64,000 nucleotides of DNA, taken from positions 434,001 through 498,000 of the forward strand of contig NZ_QUZZ01000004.1 in assembly GCF_003545695.1 (NCBI RefSeq), written 5' to 3'. The stretch is from Taibaiella helva. GTDB taxonomy: Bacteria > Bacteroidota > Bacteroidia > Chitinophagales > Chitinophagaceae. Both the position numbers and the translations under genes were made by a program. Under the pieces are notes generated by a model. That model made no database searches and was not told the origin of the DNA. It saw only the letters and a list, made by a program, of their open reading frames with translations. The first letter of the stretch is position 1, and every line of letters begins with the position of its first letter. This document shows positions 53,819 through 63,265 of the stretch, in pieces.

Positions 53819-54325
53819 TTACATACGGGGCTTGATCACCAGGAAGTAAATGGCGCCCAGGATAATAAGGCCGATCACCACACTCAGCATAGTGATGGTA
53901 TTGCGGTAACCTTTGTTGATAGCCCGCATCTTATGCAGCTCGCTGGCATTGTTGATCACATTCTCGATGCGGGAAAAGGCGCTTTCCCCTTTTACCACGT
54001 AGTCGTAGGCGCCATATTTCATGGTATCGATCGCCACATCTATTTTATCCTGGCCCGAAAGCACGATGATCTGGGCGGCAGGATACTGGTCTTTCATGGC
54101 TTTCAGGATCTCAACACCATTCCTGGCTGTAGCATTGTGGGCATTCAGGTGATAGTCGAGGATCACAATCTCGGGGTTCAGATGCATATTCTGTAACGCT
54201 TCTTCTCCGTTATCAAAGATTTTGATCTCATACAGGAAGCGCTCATTCAGGTAGTCTTTCAACATTTCGTTCTGAATGGGCTCGTCGTCAACGAGGAACA
54301 GATAGCGTTTGGTAGCATTTGCCAT
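53819..54325 (-). CDS. Response regulator with C-terminal transmembrane anchor
   Basis: 168 aa. Residues 7-125 are a complete receiver domain: acidic pair DD at 13-14, phospho-acceptor Asp57 in VILDYHL, Ser90 in VLSGQD and the Lys in VVKG. Instead of a DNA-binding domain there is a helix (residues 126-142) and one strong membrane segment (about 143-163, TITMLSVVIGLIILGAIYFLV) with KPRM at the end. The receiver would sit in the cytoplasm, tethered to the inner membrane. The gene is 66 bp downstream of a hybrid kinase on the same strand and probably its partner. Confidence 0.85.
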   Translation of the reverse strand: MANATKRYLFLVDDEPIQNEMLKDYLNERFLYEIKIFDNGEEALQNMHLNPEIVILDYHLNAHNATARNGVEILKAMKDQYPAAQIIVLSGQDKIDVAIDTMKYGAYDYVVKGESAFSRIENVINNASELHKMRAINKGYRNTITMLSVVIGLIILGAIYFLVIKPRM

Positions 54326-54391
54326 AGAAAGAATAAGATTTTAGTATGGATGGCGAAAGATAATGATTGTTTTCGATTCGTCAAAGCCGGG

Positions 54392-57028
54392 CTAAACAAT
54401 TACTTGTCCCAATTCTTCAAATGCTTTAAGACAAAGGCGTTCCAGGTGGTCGACCAGCTGGGGCAGATTCTCCCTGTGGGCTGTCTGGCCGGCCGATTGC
54501 TCGATAAGGAAAATATTGCTGACCTCCTCTTTAACACCCATATAGGAAAGCTGGGGTTTCATTGAATGCGCGGCCACTTTCAGGCCTTCGTAATCCTGCT
54601 CCTGCAGGGCCTGTCTGATCTTTTCCAGCAGCTTGGGACCATTGTCGAGGAACATGCCGATGTACTTCTTCTTTTTCTCAGGGTTGCCACCGGTAAACTG
54701 GTTGAGAAAACTCATGTCGGTCACTTTTTCGGGCAGGGCCTGAAGGTTACCCACACCCGACGGCGAAGCTGTTTCTACAGTAGCGGCCTGACGGTTTTTG
54801 GGGCCCAGCACCGAAGACATCTTCAGTAAAAGATCATCCGTTTGAAAAGGTTTGCTGATATAAGCATTCATGCCTGCTCCCAGGTAGCGTTGCACATCTT
54901 CCTGCAGCACATTGGCCGTCATGGCAATAATAGGAATGTGCCGCTTGTCTTCAGAAAGCTCGCTGCGGATGGTCCTTGTAGCGTCGAGACCGTTCATTAC
55001 CGGCATCTGTATGTCCATCAGAACGAGGTCGTAGTCGTTGTTGCGTACTTTATCTACCGCAATGGCTCCGTTATCGGCAATGGCGATATGGACATCGGGC
55101 AGCAGCTCCTTGAGGGTATCCTCAGCCACCAGCCGGTTAAACTCATTGTCTTCCACCAGCAGCAGCGACAGGTGCTTCAGGCGGTCATATACCTCTTCCG
55201 TTACCTGGCTGGGCTTGATCTTCGCTACCTGCTCGCTGGCCACCTGCAGCGTAATGGTTACGGTAAATACAGTACCCTGGCCTTCTTCGCTTTCGACCGT
55301 TATCGTGCCCTGCATCAGCTCCACCAGCTGCTTGGAGATGGTGAGCCCCAGGCCCGTGCCGCCGAATTTACGCGCGGTATCGGTACCCGCCTGCGTGAAG
55401 CTCTCAAATATCTTATCAACATAATCCCTGGAAATGCCGATGCCCGTATCGGCGATCCGGAACTGGATAACCACTTCTTTCTCCCACTGTTGCTTTGCTT
55501 CGCACTGGAGCGCGATATAGCCTTTGTCGGTAAATTTCACGGCATTGCCTACCAGGTTGATCAGTATCTGGTTGAGGCGGGTAGGATCACCGATCAGCCG
55601 GTCGGGGATATTGTCGTCTACTTTGATGCGCAGCTCAAGGCCTTTCTGTTCAGCCTTCAGCTGCATAATTTCCTGTATGCTCTGGAGCATATCCCTGATC
55701 GAAAAGTCGATCTTTTCGATCATGATCTTGCCCGCCTCGATCTTGGAAAGATCAAGAATGTCGTTGATGATGACCAGGAGGTTGTCGGCCGATTGCCTGA
55801 TTACGTTCAGGTATTTCAGCTGCTCCGGCCGCGGGTCCTTTTCCAGCAGGAGGCGGGTAATGCCCACGATGGCGTTCATCGGCGTACGGATCTCGTGGCT
55901 CATATTGGCCATGAATTGCTGCTTCAGCTCCGCGGTGCGTTCGGCTACCTCTTTTTCTTTCTTGGCTACCTCTATCTGGTTTTTGATCTGCAGGTTGCGC
56001 AGTTTGTTCAGCGTCGCTTGCTGGAAAATCTCTTCCTTCAGCTTTTCATAGGCTTTAAGATGGTAGAAGGCTTTAGGGATATTGCCCATCTTATCGTACA
56101 GGTCGCTGAGAAACTCATGAATGCTCATCAGGTCGTGGCGGCGCAACGAATCTTTAGCAAGGTCATAGGCATGCTCCAGGAATTCCAGCGCCTTTCTGAA
56201 ATTGCCCTGGTGCAGGTATAGCCGGCCTTTATAGAATTCGGCCACGATCTCGGCTTCGGGGTTGTTCAACTCCTTGGCCTGGACCAGCGCGCGGTCTAGG
56301 TATTTCTTGGCGTTATCAAAGTCGTTCAGACGATAGTACACCTTTCCGACGCCGCTGTCGGCCAGCGAACGGCCCTGGGTCTCCTCTTCCGTGAGCTCCT
56401 GGCATTTCTGAAAATATTTCAGCGCTTCGGCGAAGTATTCTTTTTTAAAATAAATATCGCCCAGGGTATTGTAAATGCTGACCAGCCGGCTGTTGTCGTT
56501 GTATTTTTCGAATATAGGCTGGCATTTCAAAGCATACTCCAATGCTGTGTCGTAATCGCCCAGGTCATAATACAGGTTGGAGATATTGGTCAGGTTAATG
56601 GTAAGGTTGAGCTCATTGCCCAGCCTTTCATTAATATCCAGCGCGGCCTCGAAGTCCCTGAGGGCGCTGTCAAGATCGCCGAGGTTACGGTAGATGCGGC
56701 CGAAGTTGTTGAGCACCTTGGCCTCTAGGGTCTTGTCTTTGATCTCACGGGCAATGATGTAGGCTTCGGTAAGCTCGTCAAGCCCGTCTTCATATTCGCC
56801 CATCAGCCAGTAGCAGGCGCCTTTGTGGTTGAGGCCGTTGCCGATACCAGCGGCGTAGTGGATCGCTTCGGAACGCTCTATGATATCCTCGGCCATCAGC
56901 ATGGCTTCTTCAGGGTTGTCGTTACGCACTTCCAGCGTCATGTCGACCAGCAGGTCGATCTTTTCCTTTTCGGTGGTGGCCTGGTTGTATTTCTCTTTCA
57001 GTTGCAGGTATCGGGGAGTCTCCATCAT
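54392..57028 (-). CDS. TPR-containing hybrid histidine kinase with Hpt domain
   Basis: 878 aa from the ATG at 57026-57028 (ATG at 57025 also possible). No signal peptide or membrane helix is seen. About eight TPR units fill residues 10-335, followed by a coiled coil. HisKA follows with His378 in [14 protein letters not shown], then HATPase with the N-box at 491-500, G1 at 527-533 and G2 at 556-562. A receiver follows with Asp672 (LMDIQMP), then an Hpt domain with His821 (AAHSMK). A full four-step phosphorelay is thus encoded in one protein. The membrane-anchored receiver downstream may receive the phosphate. Confidence 0.93.
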   Translation of the reverse strand: MMETPRYLQLKEKYNQATTEKEKIDLLVDMTLEVRNDNPEEAMLMAEDIIERSEAIHYAAGIGNGLNHKGACYWLMGEYEDGLDELTEAYIIAREIKDKTLEAKVLNNFGRIYRNLGDLDSALRDFEAALDINERLGNELNLTINLTNISNLYYDLGDYDTALEYALKCQPIFEKYNDNSRLVSIYNTLGDIYFKKEYFAEALKYFQKCQELTEEETQGRSLADSGVGKVYYRLNDFDNAKKYLDRALVQAKELNNPEAEIVAEFYKGRLYLHQGNFRKALEFLEHAYDLAKDSLRRHDLMSIHEFLSDLYDKMGNIPKAFYHLKAYEKLKEEIFQQATLNKLRNLQIKNQIEVAKKEKEVAERTAELKQQFMANMSHEIRTPMNAIVGITRLLLEKDPRPEQLKYLNVIRQSADNLLVIINDILDLSKIEAGKIMIEKIDFSIRDMLQSIQEIMQLKAEQKGLELRIKVDDNIPDRLIGDPTRLNQILINLVGNAVKFTDKGYIALQCEAKQQWEKEVVIQFRIADTGIGISRDYVDKIFESFTQAGTDTARKFGGTGLGLTISKQLVELMQGTITVESEEGQGTVFTVTITLQVASEQVAKIKPSQVTEEVYDRLKHLSLLLVEDNEFNRLVAEDTLKELLPDVHIAIADNGAIAVDKVRNNDYDLVLMDIQMPVMNGLDATRTIRSELSEDKRHIPIIAMTANVLQEDVQRYLGAGMNAYISKPFQTDDLLLKMSSVLGPKNRQAATVETASPSGVGNLQALPEKVTDMSFLNQFTGGNPEKKKKYIGMFLDNGPKLLEKIRQALQEQDYEGLKVAAHSMKPQLSYMGVKEEVSNIFLIEQSAGQTAHRENLPQLVDHLERLCLKAFEELGQVIV

Positions 57029-57154
57029 GGCGCCGTAATATAAAAAGCGGGTTGAAGATAAATAAAAAAAAGTATGTACGGATAGGGCGGAAGCCGGGCG
57101 AGAGATCAAGGACAGACCGAACCGCTCCACCCTTCCTGTATACCGGGCAAAAAA

Positions 57155-57179
57155 ATCCTGCAGGGCGAACCTGCAGGAT
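57155..57179 (-). terminator. Distal terminator after porW
   Basis: Perfect 10-bp stem ATCCTGCAGG / CCTGCAGGAT with a 5-nt loop, followed on the minus strand by six T. Confidence 0.8.
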
Positions 57180-57184
57180 AATCG

Positions 57185-57229
57185 GATAACGTTTCCGCTT
57201 ACTTTATCGCAGGAAGCGGAAGCGTTATC
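57185..57229 (-). terminator. Proximal hairpin directly after the porW stop codon
   Basis: GATAACG.TTCCGCTT pairs with AAGCGGAA.CGTTATC over 16 positions (one G-U pair) with a 13-nt loop. There is no T-run after it, so it may instead protect the mRNA 3' end. Confidence 0.6.
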
Positions 57230-60200
57230 TTATTTATAATTTTTATTGTAAAATGCTTTATAAGCAGCGTAATCCTTTTTCAGGAAAAGCTTGGGGAAAT
57301 TGTCGGCCGAGATCAGCAGCAGATCGTACTCTCCCGGCTTAAACTCGCGGAACAGGATATTGATACCCCTGATCTCGTTCATATACTTCTTCGCTGCCGC
57401 CGCATTGGGAAACTCTTTGCATACGATCAGGCTCCTGCCGGCATCGAGGGTAGACATGGTTACGGTTATGTGCTCATTGCCTTGCTTCATCAGGTTGTAA
57501 TCGGACAAGCCCGAGCGGAAGCCCGAGAATTTGGCATCCTGCTGCGCCGAGAAGATAACATAGTGCGGAGTTGCCGGCTTATAGTCGTACTGCAGGTTGC
57601 CGCCGCTAAGCGTGCTGGTATCGGGTTTGCTGCTGTTGCCGGCCTGCAGGTTGCTCATGCCGCCGGGCTGAGGGTTCTTGTGGATGTATTCGAGCACGGC
57701 ATTGGCCCAGCTGGTGAGCGAATCGAGCGGATTGGCCGAAACGAACTGTTTCAGCAGCGTGTCCGCTTCAGGATAGTTGCCGTTACCCGCAGTGGCAATG
57801 GCTTTCATGAGGTCAAATTTTTTACGGAAGCCGCCCTGGTTCTTAAAGGTCTCATCCGCTTCCCTCACACGTTGCAACACATCGGTATACTGGCGCTGGA
57901 TCAGCAGACCATAAGTTTCATCGTAAAAATTGGACAGGTTTTCTTTCGGCAGGTTGCTCACGTGGGCAAAAGGATCGACGTCGTTCGAGGCAGCTGCGGC
58001 GCCTTTCAGCAGCCTGGCCCATTCCGAATCTGGATATTTGCTTTGCAGCTGCGCATTGTATTGCGCCGCTACCGAAGGCTGGTTCTGGCGCAGGCTCATG
58101 AGGTAGCGGGTATACAGCACTTCGGCCTGGTGGTCATGGCCGGGGAAGCGACGGTCGAGGGTATCGAAGGTGGCAGTAGCTTTACCATAGTCTTCAAGGT
58201 GAGTGTAGTAAGCTTTGCCGAGGTTAAAGAGGCCCTCTTTCAGCCGGTCGTTCGTTTTCTTCAGGGCTTCGGGACTATGCGGAATAGCGGCATACAGGCT
58301 GTCTTCATCAGGAAGATTGTCACCGGCCTGGGTTTCCTGCTGGTCGTTATCACCGGAGGCGAAATCGCTGGAGGCGCTGCTGCGGCGCCAGTTGTCCTTC
58401 AGGGTACGGTTACCCCATTTTTGCTTGAAGTCATTCTCGCCCTGCCGCATCAGGTTGGGGTTGGCAAAGTACCAGGCCTGGTTGCCCTGGTTATTCGACA
58501 TATTGGTATTGGCCATCGATGCCGTATTGCCGTTCTCTGCACGGAAGGCGCTATCACGCATTTTGCGCTCGAGGTCGCGGACATAATCGCGGATCACATT
58601 GCGCTGCTCTTTCTCACTCATCGCAGCCAGCCGGATCAGGCTATCCTGCTCTTTCACCTCGACGCCGGGTATGGCCACACGGTCGAGCGCTGCGGCGCGC
58701 TGCCGCGCCAGGCTGTATACCGGGTCCTGCGCTGCAGTAAGGAACATCGACGCGCTGTCGTAAGAACGCTTGGCATTGTTATAATCGCTGCGGGCGTAGT
58801 ATTCATCACCCAGCGCGGCAAAGGATAGTCCTTTTTGCTTTTTATTGCTCTGGCTCACGCTCACGCTCTTGCGGAAATGTTCCAGGGCTTTGTCATTCTG
58901 TTTGTTCTTTAAGGCCGTTTTGCCCATGGCGTAATAGATCTGGTCGTAGTAGGGCCTGAACTTACCATCTGTCGCCATTTTGTCCAGCATATCCGAAGCG
59001 TTCAGGGTATTGCTTCCATAATTGATGCTGTTGGACACGATATTTTTCCGGGCATAAAATTCCATTTCCAGGTCGGGATTCAGGCGCAGCACTTCTTTGA
59101 AATACTGGTCCGATTCAATATAGTGCAGCTGCTGCTGCATGATCTGCCCGTTCAGGTAATTGGCGCGCAGGCGCAGCCATTTCGGAAGTTCTTTATCAGC
59201 CGATACCACGGTAAGGGATTGCGCCGCTTTGCTTTCATCGTTCCGGTTAAGATCGATAAAAGCCTGCTCCAGGGCCAGCTTGCCTTTCAGCCGTTCGGGA
59301 AAGAGCGCGTCATTACGCAGCATGTCGAGCAGGGTCTGGGCATGGCCTTCCTTACCCGATTGTGCGAGTGTGCGGGAAAGCCAGAGCATGGCGTCGTTCT
59401 TGGCCGACTTGTGCTCTAAAGCGCCGGCCAGGCCGGTCTTTTCCGGCTCACTGTAAGTGGTCGGTTTATTTTTATCCTGTTTGGTTGTTCCTTTTTTCTT
59501 GGCTTCATCCTTCTTGGCGATCTCGGCCTGGCTGACGATCTGCTTGAAGGCCGCACCGGCATTCTGGTAATCGCCTTTATAATAGTAAGCTTCTCCGACA
59601 AGCAGGTAGAGGTCATCCTGCCATTTGGCGCGCGGATCGTGGATCTGTATGCCTACGGAGGCTTTGCGGATAATGGTGTCCATATCCGAAAGCAGCTTCG
59701 TCGAATCTTTGTCGGGATTGAAAGGGAACAGGGTAATGAGGCTGTCGAAGTTGTCGGTATGCGATCGGACCATATTGCCAATGGCCTCTTCCATCTTCTT
59801 GTTCGCGTTAAAATAGTAGTTGTATCGCGTAAAGGTATTCTGGACAACTTTCCTGGGCAGGGTCCATTTCTTTTTCCGCATGTCCTCGTTGGTATACTTA
59901 TCCTGCTTCTTCTTGATCTTGATCTCCAGGGCAAGCTTTTTCTTGTCTTCCTTAGCCTTTTCTTTCTCTTCTGCCTTCTGTTTTCGCAGGGCAGCCCTGG
60001 CCTCGCGTACCTTGGCCAGGCTATCGGCTCTTGCAGCTCTTACCGTTTTCAGGCTATCCATCAGCTGCATTCGTATGGCCTTTGCTTCAGCCAAAGCTGT
60101 CTTCATGCTATCGGAGTAAGCCTTCCTGATGGCCGTCAGGCTGTCTGTCCGGGCTTTGGTAATAGCCCTGAGACTGTCCGTGGTGCGTTTGCGCGCCGCG

Positions 60201-60715
60201 ATCTGTGCCGTTTTCCGGGTTTCCCTGGCATTGATAACACTGTCTTTATAATGCTTGCTTTCTTTATAGGCACGCAGGGCCGCCAGGCTGTCGCTAACCC
60301 GTTTGCGTTCCAGCTTAACTCTTTCCAGCTCCCTTTGCTGGGCCTGTCGGATGCTGTCGTTGTAAAGCCGGATGCTGTCGCTGTGCCGGCGGCGATAGCT
60401 CATCACACTATCTGCAATACGTTTTCGCTCGGCGATCTGGGCGGCAGCTGCCGCTTTTTGCTCTTCTTTCTGCCGGGTCATCCTTTCCTGCCGGGCATTT
60501 TCAACGCTGTCAAGGTAATGTTTGCTTTGCCGGTAGTTGCGCATAAAGTTAAGGCTGTCGGCCCTGTGCCTGCGTTCGGCTTGTATGCTGTCTGTTTGTC
60601 TTTTTTGCGCGGCCTTCAGGCTGTCGGCCCTGGTTTGGGAGAAGGCCGGCAGGTGACTTACTAATATTATTAATAATACAAATAACCCTGATAAAAAATT
60701 ATTAACCCGTTTCAA
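57230..60715 (-). CDS. porW: Type IX secretion component PorW/SprE-like, with extended N-terminal repeat region
   Basis: 1161 aa from a TTG at 60713-60715, which gives a clean signal peptide (MKRVNNFLSGLFVLLIILVSHLPAFSQ) behind a purine-rich AAAGGAAAGGAAAA. The long frame from 60826 has no such start. Residues about 28-270 are a charged helical region with many [A/T]DS[L/I] repeats. From about 280 the PorW/SprE pattern follows (FTRYNYYFNANKKMEEAI), then TPRs (EAYYYKGDYQNAGAAFKQIV, GKAYYTHLEDYGKATATFD) and a C-terminal domain near LPKENLSNFYDETYGLLI. PorW is normally a lipoprotein that bridges T9SS motor and channel; no lipobox Cys is seen here. Confidence 0.82.
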   Translation of the reverse strand: MKRVNNFLSGLFVLLIILVSHLPAFSQTRADSLKAAQKRQTDSIQAERRHRADSLNFMRNYRQSKHYLDSVENARQERMTRQKEEQKAAAAAQIAERKRIADSVMSYRRRHSDSIRLYNDSIRQAQQRELERVKLERKRVSDSLAALRAYKESKHYKDSVINARETRKTAQIAARKRTTDSLRAITKARTDSLTAIRKAYSDSMKTALAEAKAIRMQLMDSLKTVRAARADSLAKVREARAALRKQKAEEKEKAKEDKKKLALEIKIKKKQDKYTNEDMRKKKWTLPRKVVQNTFTRYNYYFNANKKMEEAIGNMVRSHTDNFDSLITLFPFNPDKDSTKLLSDMDTIIRKASVGIQIHDPRAKWQDDLYLLVGEAYYYKGDYQNAGAAFKQIVSQAEIAKKDEAKKKGTTKQDKNKPTTYSEPEKTGLAGALEHKSAKNDAMLWLSRTLAQSGKEGHAQTLLDMLRNDALFPERLKGKLALEQAFIDLNRNDESKAAQSLTVVSADKELPKWLRLRANYLNGQIMQQQLHYIESDQYFKEVLRLNPDLEMEFYARKNIVSNSINYGSNTLNASDMLDKMATDGKFRPYYDQIYYAMGKTALKNKQNDKALEHFRKSVSVSQSNKKQKGLSFAALGDEYYARSDYNNAKRSYDSASMFLTAAQDPVYSLARQRAAALDRVAIPGVEVKEQDSLIRLAAMSEKEQRNVIRDYVRDLERKMRDSAFRAENGNTASMANTNMSNNQGNQAWYFANPNLMRQGENDFKQKWGNRTLKDNWRRSSASSDFASGDNDQQETQAGDNLPDEDSLYAAIPHSPEALKKTNDRLKEGLFNLGKAYYTHLEDYGKATATFDTLDRRFPGHDHQAEVLYTRYLMSLRQNQPSVAAQYNAQLQSKYPDSEWARLLKGAAAASNDVDPFAHVSNLPKENLSNFYDETYGLLIQRQYTDVLQRVREADETFKNQGGFRKKFDLMKAIATAGNGNYPEADTLLKQFVSANPLDSLTSWANAVLEYIHKNPQPGGMSNLQAGNSSKPDTSTLSGGNLQYDYKPATPHYVIFSAQQDAKFSGFRSGLSDYNLMKQGNEHITVTMSTLDAGRSLIVCKEFPNAAAAKKYMNEIRGINILFREFKPGEYDLLLISADNFPKLFLKKDYAAYKAFYNKNYK

Positions 60716-60922
60716 ATTTTCCTTTCCTTTAGGCACAATATTATAATTGAATAACTGATTTTTAGCTAAAATATTATTTGCGAAGATAAAAAAGAAGCCG
60801 GCACGAAAAAATGAGCCGGCGGGCATGGAAAACGGCCTTCAAAAAAAATATTTCCAAACTGTTGCAAGTCCGAAAAATTTTTATGTATTTTGGAAGCGAT
60901 TTCGTAAAAATAGCATTTAACT

Positions 60923-61474
60923 ATGAACAAAAAATTATTATTTGTGTCTGCAATTGTAGCGGGCATGTTCCTGGGAAACCAAACCACTGCACAGGCACAA
61001 GATAGCGATGAAATGGTCCCCGTTTATCGCTGGTTCAGCCAGGTTGATAGAAATTACGTAACAGTGGCCGAAGGTGAATACCAGGAAGGTCAGCTGCTTA
61101 ATTGGAAATACAATAATAAGACCCTGATCTTTTACGCATTTCGTGAACCCGGACCAAACCGTATCGCGGTGTATCGCTGGTTCAATCCCACAACAAAAGA
61201 TATTATCAGCGTAGCTGAAGATGAGTATACCGATGATGCGCTGCTGAAAATGGGCTACAAGGAAAAGCACATCCAGTTCTATGCGCCCATCCGTCGTGGT
61301 GAAAACCGTGTGGCGGTATACCGTTGGTATGTGCCTAAAACCCGCGACTGGGTTACCGTTCCGGAAGAAGGAGAAACCGATGCCTACTACAAAAAAGGCT
61401 ACCGCCGGAAGACATTCCAGTACTATGGTATCAAGCGTAGCACTGACGAAACCTTGTACAACCAGGATCTGTAA
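60923..61474 (+). CDS. Secreted protein with three tandem DUF5648-like repeats
   Basis: 183 aa. A signal peptide (MNKKLLFVSAIVAGMFLGNQTTAQA) is followed by three copies of one unit at residues about 34-72, 83-121 and 132-169. Each reads [P/A]VYRWF/Y...D/T...VTV or SVAE...GY or WKY...[F/Q]FYA/G. This is the pattern of the lectin-like DUF5648 repeat (YRxxNPxTxDHFYT in its usual form), though with D-IISV replacing DHFYT. It stands alone, divergent from porW. Binding of cell-surface sugar is a guess from the family. Confidence 0.65.
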   Translation: MNKKLLFVSAIVAGMFLGNQTTAQAQDSDEMVPVYRWFSQVDRNYVTVAEGEYQEGQLLNWKYNNKTLIFYAFREPGPNRIAVYRWFNPTTKDIISVAEDEYTDDALLKMGYKEKHIQFYAPIRRGENRVAVYRWYVPKTRDWVTVPEEGETDAYYKKGYRRKTFQYYGIKRSTDETLYNQDL

Positions 61475-61494
61475 GCTATCATTACGATTTTTAA

Positions 61495-61521
61495 AAAAGG
61501 AGGATGGACAATCCTCCTTTT
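61495..61521 (+). terminator. Terminator after the triple-repeat gene
   Basis: AAAAGGAGGAT / ATCCTCCTTTT perfect 11-bp stem with a 5-nt loop, followed by CTTATTTTT; 20 nt after the stop and just before the next gene. Confidence 0.8.
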
Positions 61522-61548
61522 CTTATTTTTATGTCCTGTATCCGTATT

Positions 61549-62589
61549 ATGGCAGAAGATGTAAAAATATCGCGCAAGAAGCCTGTTTATCCTATCAGCG
61601 ACCCCTTGTATAAGTACCTGAAGCATTACCAGCGGGAAGCCCGGCTGCCGGTCTCGTATGCCGACCTGCGCCAGTTCAGGGAAGCAGTTCCGCTTATGGA
61701 TAAGAAAGGCAGGGACACCCTTTGGGAATGCCCTATTTATCCGCCGAACGAGATCGAAAGGCTGCATACCGGGTTGAAAAAAGTCTACGCCATGCTGAAG
61801 GCGTCAGGCAACCTGCGTATTGTCGAGCATAAATACATCGACCGCGTTGACTATTGCACTTTCGGAAATACACATCCCTTCAGGATAAGGATCGTCAACC
61901 GGCTTAACGATGTCTACGATTACTTCTATATTAAAATTGCAGACGCTTCACGTGTCTATGGTATGGAGGTGGAGCACCTGCTTTCTCCCAACCAGCTCAA
62001 CTACCTGGTCGACAATACAACCCTGGTGGAAGAGCATATCCCCGGTATCCCGGGCGATGTATTTGTTCAGCATTACCTGGACCATCCTGAATATAACCCC
62101 AAACGCATAGCAAAAGAATTTGTCAAGTTCAACGAACGTTGCTTTATTACCCTCCTGGGCGATATGCGGGCCTATAACTTCGTGATGCAGATCACGCCCG
62201 ACTTTGACGACTTCCAGTTCCGCATCCGTTGTATCGACTTCGATCAGCAGTTTTACGAAGGCAACAAAAAGGTTTACCTGCCGCAGTTTTTCAAGGAGAA
62301 CTATCCCTTTGTCAAGCTGGGCATTGCTTATCTTACCGAAAAGACCTTTACCCAATACCAGCAGGAAGAGTCTTCTTCCATAGTACATCGCCTGCGCAGC
62401 GAACGCCATCGCATTACCGATCTGCGCGATGTGCTGCAGCGGGATAACATCTCTTCTCCCGAAAAGACCGCCGAGCTGCGCGAAGGCCTCGCAGCGCACT
62501 ACAAAGACCCGCATTATCTCCGCTGCCGCAATATGGCCGATATCCTCGAGCTGAACCTGAAGCGGGTTATCCGCCAGGTGAAGCTATGA
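61549..62589 (+). CDS. Conserved-looking protein with kinase-fold-like motifs
   Basis: 346 aa from the ATG at 61549; the longer frame begins inside the terminator. No signal peptide. Several landmarks fall in the order of a protein-kinase-like fold: a strand with Lys129 (FYIKIAD), a helix Glu at 140 or 142, a hinge-like LVEEHIPG (about 159-166), GDMRAYNFVM at 204-213 (compare the GDxxxxN catalytic loop) and IDFD at 229-232 (compare the metal-binding Asp). This could be an aminoglycoside-kinase- or HipA-like enzyme. I do not recognise a named family. Confidence 0.6.
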   Translation: MAEDVKISRKKPVYPISDPLYKYLKHYQREARLPVSYADLRQFREAVPLMDKKGRDTLWECPIYPPNEIERLHTGLKKVYAMLKASGNLRIVEHKYIDRVDYCTFGNTHPFRIRIVNRLNDVYDYFYIKIADASRVYGMEVEHLLSPNQLNYLVDNTTLVEEHIPGIPGDVFVQHYLDHPEYNPKRIAKEFVKFNERCFITLLGDMRAYNFVMQITPDFDDFQFRIRCIDFDQQFYEGNKKVYLPQFFKENYPFVKLGIAYLTEKTFTQYQQEESSSIVHRLRSERHRITDLRDVLQRDNISSPEKTAELREGLAAHYKDPHYLRCRNMADILELNLKRVIRQVKL

Positions 62590-62885
62590 GTGAAGTTTTT
62601 CTGAAAAGAACTGTTTTATGCCTACGCCTCCTGCCGGCGTAGCGCTCTTCTATCTTTGTGTAACAAATGAGGCCCGTTTCTCTATATACGATTGCCGCCG
62701 CAACAATACCTGTTGGTTCGACCGCAACTCCTGAAGGCATCTTAAGAAATGCCTGGTATTCATTCGAACAGCGCTATTGACGGTCAAGGGTGTGGCCACA
62801 CCCGGGCAATTTTTTCTACTATTTCATCCCGCTGCCGGTGAACTTTATCACATTCCTGCTGTTGTGGTCCTTAAAGCCCGATAGT

Positions 62886-63062
62886 ATGACCAAGCTATTG
62901 TATACAACGATACTCCTCGCCTCGGTAGCGCTCTATTCCTGTGAAGGTAAGGAAGGCAACCCTGAGGGCATCCCGATGAGCGGCGCCGATACACAGTCTG
63001 TCCCTGTTCAGCCGCCGATCGCCGATACGCAACCGGTTCCTGCCGACACCGGCGCCCGTTAG
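62886..63062 (+). CDS. Very small lipoprotein
   Basis: 58 aa from the ATG at 62886. The signal MTKLLYTTILLASVALYSC ends in a lipobox, followed by EGKEGNPEG and a Pro/Gln/Asp-rich tail with two similar copies of DTQ-[S/P]VPV. No fold is expected. The 296-bp gap upstream (62590-62885) holds only a short ORF at 62667-62780 and small palindromes. Confidence 0.55.
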   Translation: MTKLLYTTILLASVALYSCEGKEGNPEGIPMSGADTQSVPVQPPIADTQPVPADTGAR

Positions 63063-63265
63063 CCAACGCTTCGGATGACCTTTCTTTCCTGTAGAAGGAA
63101 ACCCGGAGCTGATATAATGGCTGCGGCCCTTGGTATAAAAGCCGGAAACCGCACCGGTATCCTGATTAACTTCGAAGAGCAAGCTTCATCGGCATCAAGC
63201 CTTTCGGGCAGGAGCTATAGCCCCTGCCGTGGCGCCGGATGTTTCTTCCGCAATCATGTTTTTGG

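Noticed and set aside
54842-56221. 459-codon open frame antisense to the hybrid kinase
   Set aside because: The opposite strand encodes an intact TPR-HisKA-HATPase-REC-Hpt protein; the antisense product has no recognisable feature.
57470-58828. 452-codon open frame antisense to porW
   Set aside because: Shadow of the TPR-rich core of PorW; composition is that of a reversed coding strand.
59639-60664. 341-codon open frame antisense to the PorW repeat region
   Set aside because: Produced by the repetitive DS[L/I] codons read backward; no start signal or family.
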